Shown here: positions 47,650-50,913 of the stretch, one piece after another
Position numbering within the stretch: the first letter of the stretch is position 1
How the letters are laid out: each line of letters starts with the position of its first letter
DNA from: Methylibium sp.
Lineage (GTDB): Bacteria; Pseudomonadota; Gammaproteobacteria; Burkholderiales; Burkholderiaceae_C
Direction of reading: 5' to 3'
NCBI GenBank assembly: GCA_013824165.1
Contig: PNNH01000044.1
Coordinates: 1-50,913, forward strand
Length of the DNA stretch: 50,913 bases
Program-made: the position numbers and the translations under genes
Notes under the pieces: model-generated
What the model saw: only the letters and a program-made list of their open reading frames with translations
The model's database searches: none
Told to the model about the DNA's origin: nothing

Positions 47650-48423
47650 ATGGCCAAGTGGACTGCCTTCCCCTACGACAACGCCGCCTACATCTACGAC
47701 GCGGCCAGCCTTAAGAAGCATTGGGCGCGCCTGCATGCCGGTGACGCCGAGCCCTGGCCGAAAGACGCGGCGGTGGTGCAGGCCTGGATCCTGTTCCATG
47801 CCGGCGAGTTCCAGAAGGCAGCCGAAGCCGGCCTGGCCGCGGGCGGTGCCGGCATCACGGTGGCGAACAAGGCCCAGGCGATCTACGCCAACTACCTGGA
47901 GAAGAAGGAAAAGGCCAAGCTGGAGTTGTTGCTCGAAGTGGCCGAACGGGCCGAGGCCCAGCAGGCCGAGGAGCCCAAGAACGCCAACGCCTACTACTGG
48001 CAGGCCTATGCCATCGGGCGCTACAGCCAGGGCATCAGCGTGGCCAAGGCGCTGGCCCAGGGACTGGGCGGCAAGGTCAAGGGCGCGCTGGAGAAGACCA
48101 TTGCCTTGGCCCCAAAGCATGCCGACGCCCATATCGCGCTGGGCGCCTTCCACGCCGAGGTGATCGACAAGGTCGGCAAGCTGCTGGGCAAGACCCAGGG
48201 CGCTGACACCGCGACCGGGCTGGCAATGTTCGAACAGGCGCTCAAGCTCAACCCCAGCAGCGCGATCGCGAAGATCGAGCGGGCCAACGGCCTGGTGATG
48301 TTGGAGGGCGACAAGCGCATGAAGCAGGCCGAGGCCCTGTACGCCGAAGCCGCCGCCTGCGAGCCGATGGACGCGATGGAGTGCCTGGATGTGGAGATGG
48401 CGCGCGAAGAACTGGAAGATTGA
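47650..48423 (+). CDS. hypothetical TPR-like protein
   Basis: This 257-residue, mainly helical, A- and K-rich protein has no signal peptide. It has TPR-like units (WILFHAGEFQKAAEAGLAAG; NAYYWQAYAIGRYSQG; HADAHIALGAFHAEVIDK; MFEQALKLNPSSAIAKIERA). AAGGAGA lies about 9 nt upstream. It is 29 nt after the TetR gene and probably co-transcribed. No specific function is recognised. Confidence 0.82.
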   Translation: MAKWTAFPYDNAAYIYDAASLKKHWARLHAGDAEPWPKDAAVVQAWILFHAGEFQKAAEAGLAAGGAGITVANKAQAIYANYLEKKEKAKLELLLEVAERAEAQQAEEPKNANAYYWQAYAIGRYSQGISVAKALAQGLGGKVKGALEKTIALAPKHADAHIALGAFHAEVIDKVGKLLGKTQGADTATGLAMFEQALKLNPSSAIAKIERANGLVMLEGDKRMKQAEALYAEAAACEPMDAMECLDVEMAREELED

Positions 48424-48513
48424 CGCGGCTCAAGACGCAAGGCTGCCAGCCGCATAGATTCAAAAGTTCAAGCCGAATTCGCTCCACCCCGGAGCCATGC
48501 CTAGGAGACGCTC

Positions 48514-49008
48514 ATGTTCCGCTCACTGCTCGCCTGTATCGCCCTGGCTTCGCTGGCCCCCATGGCCAGTGCCCAGGAGGCGGTGTTCCAGACCAAGTCG
48601 CTGACGCCGGAAGCCGCGCTGACGGCGGCGCGCGCTGCACTGGAGTCCTGCCGCAAGCAGGGCTACCAGGTGGCGGTCGCGGTGGTTGACCGCGGTGGCC
48701 TGACCCAGGTGCTGCTGCGCGACCGCTTTGCCGGCCCGCACACGGTGCAGGTCTCGGCCGACAAGGCCTGGACGGCGGTGAGCTTCCGCACCAGCACCCA
48801 GACCCTGGCCGCCGACACCCAGGCCGGCAAGCCGATGAGCGGCCTGCGCGCGCTGCCGCGCTTCCTGGCGGCGGGCGGTGGCCTGCTGATCGAAGGCGGC
48901 GGCAGCGTCTATGGCGCGATTGGCGTTTCCGGCGGTCCCGGCGGCGAGGCCGACGATGCCTGTGCGCAAGCCGGCATCAAGGCGATCGCCGCGTCGATCG
49001 AGTTCTGA
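48514..49008 (+). CDS. secreted GlcG/HbpS-family (DUF336) protein
   Basis: This 164-residue protein has a signal peptide (LACIALASLAPMASAQ). The fold has [53 protein letters not shown] and a glycine-rich GAIGVSGGPGGEADDACAQAG end, typical of the GlcG/HbpS family, some of which bind haem or cobalamin. The exact ligand is unknown. TAGGAGA lies upstream of the ATG. Confidence 0.88.
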   Translation: MFRSLLACIALASLAPMASAQEAVFQTKSLTPEAALTAARAALESCRKQGYQVAVAVVDRGGLTQVLLRDRFAGPHTVQVSADKAWTAVSFRTSTQTLAADTQAGKPMSGLRALPRFLAAGGGLLIEGGGSVYGAIGVSGGPGGEADDACAQAGIKAIAASIEF

Positions 49009-49042
49009 AACCGCGACGGCGACGCTCAGCCGAGCCAAGCCC

Positions 49043-49975
49043 ATGTGCAGCCGCCGTGCCCTGATCGTCGGTGCCTGTCTGGCCGCCTGCCTGGTGCTGG
49101 CTGCCAACGTCCGGGCCGACACCATGACCTGGCTGCTGCGCGACTTCCCGCCCTCGTCGATGCCCGTCGCCGGCCAGCCCTCGCGGGGCATGGCCGACGA
49201 ATTCGTCAAGGCCATCGTGCAGCGCTGGCCCGATGCCGAGCACCGCTATGTGGTGGCCAACAACAACCGCATCCTGGCGCTGCTGGAAGCCGGCGAACCG
49301 GCCTGTTTCACGACGGCGCTGCGCGTGCCGGCGCGCGAGCGGCAGGCCTATATCGCCGACATGCTGATCGTGCCGCCGCAGATGTTGATCGTGCGCGCCG
49401 ACACGCTGTCGAGGCTGCCCCTCAACCCGCTCGGCGAGGTCAGGCTCGAGGCCTTGCTGGCCGATGCCTCGCTGCAGGGCCTGCTGATTCAGTCGCGCAG
49501 CTACGGCAGCCAGCTGGACGGCCAGATCAAGGCCCGCCCTGCCGACTCGGGCCTGCACCTCAGCGCTTCGACAGCGCATCCACTGCGCCTGGTGGCGCGC
49601 TCGCGCGCCGACTACACCATCGACTACGACTACACGCTGGCGTACGAGCAGCACATCGACGAATCGATCCTGAAGGCCAGCCTGCTGAGCCTGCCGATCG
49701 AGGGCAACAGCCAGATGCTGGTCGCCGGCATTGCCTGTCCGCGCACCGAATGGGGCCGGCAGGCGATCCTGCGCATTGATCAGCTCATCGCCAGCTTGGC
49801 GCAGAACCCCGAGGCTCGCTCCGGGCTGGAGCGCTGGATGACGCCGCAAAGCCGCCAGCGCTACGGCCGGCAGATCGAGCAGTTCTATCAGCGCCGCAGC
49901 CAGCCTTCGCCGGCCAGCGCATTTGCTGCCCCGCCAACACCCCCACCCAACCCGGCCTCAGCGGCCAGACCCTGA
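49043..49975 (+). CDS. periplasmic solute-binding-like protein (TIGR02285 type)
   Basis: This 310-residue protein has a signal peptide (VGACLAACLVLAANVRA). It shows a bacterial SBP_3-like layout: MTWLLRDFPPSSM opening, ILALLEAGEPACFTTALRVPARE, and a second lobe with DYTIDYDYTLAYEQ. Such proteins often lack transporter genes nearby, as here. A proline/alanine-rich tail ends it and overlaps the convergent alkB gene by 18 nt. Ligand unknown. Confidence 0.75.
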   Translation: MCSRRALIVGACLAACLVLAANVRADTMTWLLRDFPPSSMPVAGQPSRGMADEFVKAIVQRWPDAEHRYVVANNNRILALLEAGEPACFTTALRVPARERQAYIADMLIVPPQMLIVRADTLSRLPLNPLGEVRLEALLADASLQGLLIQSRSYGSQLDGQIKARPADSGLHLSASTAHPLRLVARSRADYTIDYDYTLAYEQHIDESILKASLLSLPIEGNSQMLVAGIACPRTEWGRQAILRIDQLIASLAQNPEARSGLERWMTPQSRQRYGRQIEQFYQRRSQPSPASAFAAPPTPPPNPASAARP

Positions 49976-50913
49976 ATCCGGCGCATAACGGGCTCGCAGC
50001 GCCTCCTCGCAGCTGGGCTGCAGATTGGCCCGCTGCAGATCACCGCCATAGTGCGCCAGCACGCGTTTGTCCATCACCTTGAACCACAGCGGCGGCAGAT
50101 AGGCCAGCACCAGCATCGCCGCATAGCCTGAAGGCAGCTGCGGGCTGCTGTCGAAATGCCGCAGCGCCTGATAGCGCCGCGCCGGGTGGGCGTGGTGATC
50201 GCTGTGGCGCTGCAGCTGATACAGGAACAGGTTCGAGACGATGTGGCTGGAGTTCCACGAATGCTCGGGCAGGCAGCGCACCGGCCGGCCGTTCTCGCCC
50301 AGCGGACGCAGCAGGCCGTAGTGCTCAATGTAATTGACCACCTCCAGCAGCGAAGCGCCGTAGAAGGCCTGCAGCAGCAGGAAGGGCAGCACGCCGACAC
50401 CCAGCCACAGCATCAGCGCCGCATACAGCAGCGCCGTCATCGCCCAGGCCTGCAGGCACTCGTTGCGCCAATGCCAGACACCCAGGCCGCGGCCGGCCAG
50501 GCGCGAGCGCTCAAGCGCCCAGGCCGAGCGCAGGCCACCGATCATGGTGCGCGGCAGGAAGGCCCAGAAGCTCTCGCCCAGGCGCGCACTCGCCGGGTCC
50601 TCGGGCGTCGCCACGCGGCGATGGTGGCCACGGTTGTGCTCCACATAAAAATGCCCGTAGGCCACCGGCGCCAGCGCGATGCGCGAAAGCCAACGCTCCC
50701 AGGCCGACAGCTTGTGTCCCAGTTCATGCGCGGTATTGATCGCCACGCCATTGATGCCGCCCACGCTCAGCAGCAGGCCGATCCAGCCGAACAGACTGAG
50801 TTCGTGGGTCGCAGCAATCCAGGCGCCGTGGATCGTCAGCCCGAACTGGAAGGGAATGAAGGCCACGACGATGAGGCGGTACCAGCGCTGCTGCTCCAGC
50901 CCGGGCACCGCGG
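49958..50913 (-). CDS. alkB: alkane 1-monooxygenase, 5' end beyond the right edge
   Basis: This non-haem di-iron membrane hydroxylase has the histidine motifs HELGHK, EHNRGHHRRV, NYIEHYG and LQRHSDHHAHP, plus several membrane segments. It oxidises terminal carbons of alkanes with rubredoxin partners, none of which is seen here. The frame remains open to base 50913, so at least 317 residues are present and the N terminus is missing; the GTG at 50908 is internal. Confidence 0.92.
   Translation of the reverse strand, partial: AVPGLEQQRWYRLIVVAFIPFQFGLTIHGAWIAATHELSLFGWIGLLLSVGGINGVAINTAHELGHKLSAWERWLSRIALAPVAYGHFYVEHNRGHHRRVATPEDPASARLGESFWAFLPRTMIGGLRSAWALERSRLAGRGLGVWHWRNECLQAWAMTALLYAALMLWLGVGVLPFLLLQAFYGASLLEVVNYIEHYGLLRPLGENGRPVRCLPEHSWNSSHIVSNLFLYQLQRHSDHHAHPARRYQALRHFDSSPQLPSGYAAMLVLAYLPPLWFKVMDKRVLAHYGGDLQRANLQPSCEEALRARYAPDSGSGR

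Overview
This window comes from a high-GC (about two-thirds G+C by eye) betaproteobacterium, most likely a member of the Burkholderiales close to Roseateles, Rubrivivax or Pelomonas. That placement is an inference. It rests on the conserved orders hrcA-nadK-recN, mutM-TPR-lolB-ispE-tRNA-Gln-prs-rplY-pth, coaD-ferredoxin and hisGD...CBHAF, and on the codon bias. No insertion sequence, transposase, integrase, CRISPR array or rRNA operon was found.

Region 1 (1-4287) is accessory DNA that stops at the 3' end of a CAT-anticodon tRNA gene. It carries a hipBA toxin-antitoxin pair preceded by four copies of a 15-nt motif. A convergent gene encodes an unusual Fic protein whose N-terminal half looks like an AbiEi-type antitoxin/repressor. 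The AT-rich stretch next to the tRNA holds repeats and no convincing gene. The arrangement suggests an integrated island edge.

Region 2 (4288-19300) is core chromosome: tRNA-CAT, hrcA, nadK, recN, rapZ, a small membrane protein, mutY, mutM, a TPR exporter-type protein, lolB, ispE, tRNA-Gln, prs, rplY, an M20 peptidase, pth, and a small secreted-protein gene inactivated by two in-frame TGA codons.

Region 3 (19311-34276) is one long cobalamin unit behind a B12 riboswitch. Its order is btuB, cobU, btuF, btuC, btuD, cobB/cbiA, cobO, cbiB, a CobC/CobD-type decarboxylase, cobQ, cobT, an HD-GYP response regulator, cobS and an alpha-ribazole-phosphatase-like gene. These genes import B12 or corrinoids, amidate and adenosylate the ring, attach the aminopropanol arm and assemble the nucleotide loop. 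No corrin-ring-building genes are present. The HD-GYP gene is the one member with no known corrinoid role.

Region 4 (34301-44716, mostly minus strand) holds ferredoxin, coaD, rsmD and a broken-up histidine operon: hisF, a periplasmic metallo-beta-lactamase-fold protein, hisA, hisH, hisB, hisC, then a vapBC-like module, a divergent serine hydrolase, hisD and hisG. The vapC reading frame overlaps the start of hisC. Because the serine hydrolase gene is on the opposite strand, the promoter of the toxin-antitoxin module is the likeliest promoter for hisCBHAF.

Region 5 (44835-50913) contains a BolA/IbaG protein with a natural His5 tail, a YadH/YadG-type ABC exporter, a divergent TetR regulator, a TPR-like hypothetical protein, a secreted GlcG/HbpS-like protein, a periplasmic solute-binding-like protein, and an alkane monooxygenase cut by the right edge.
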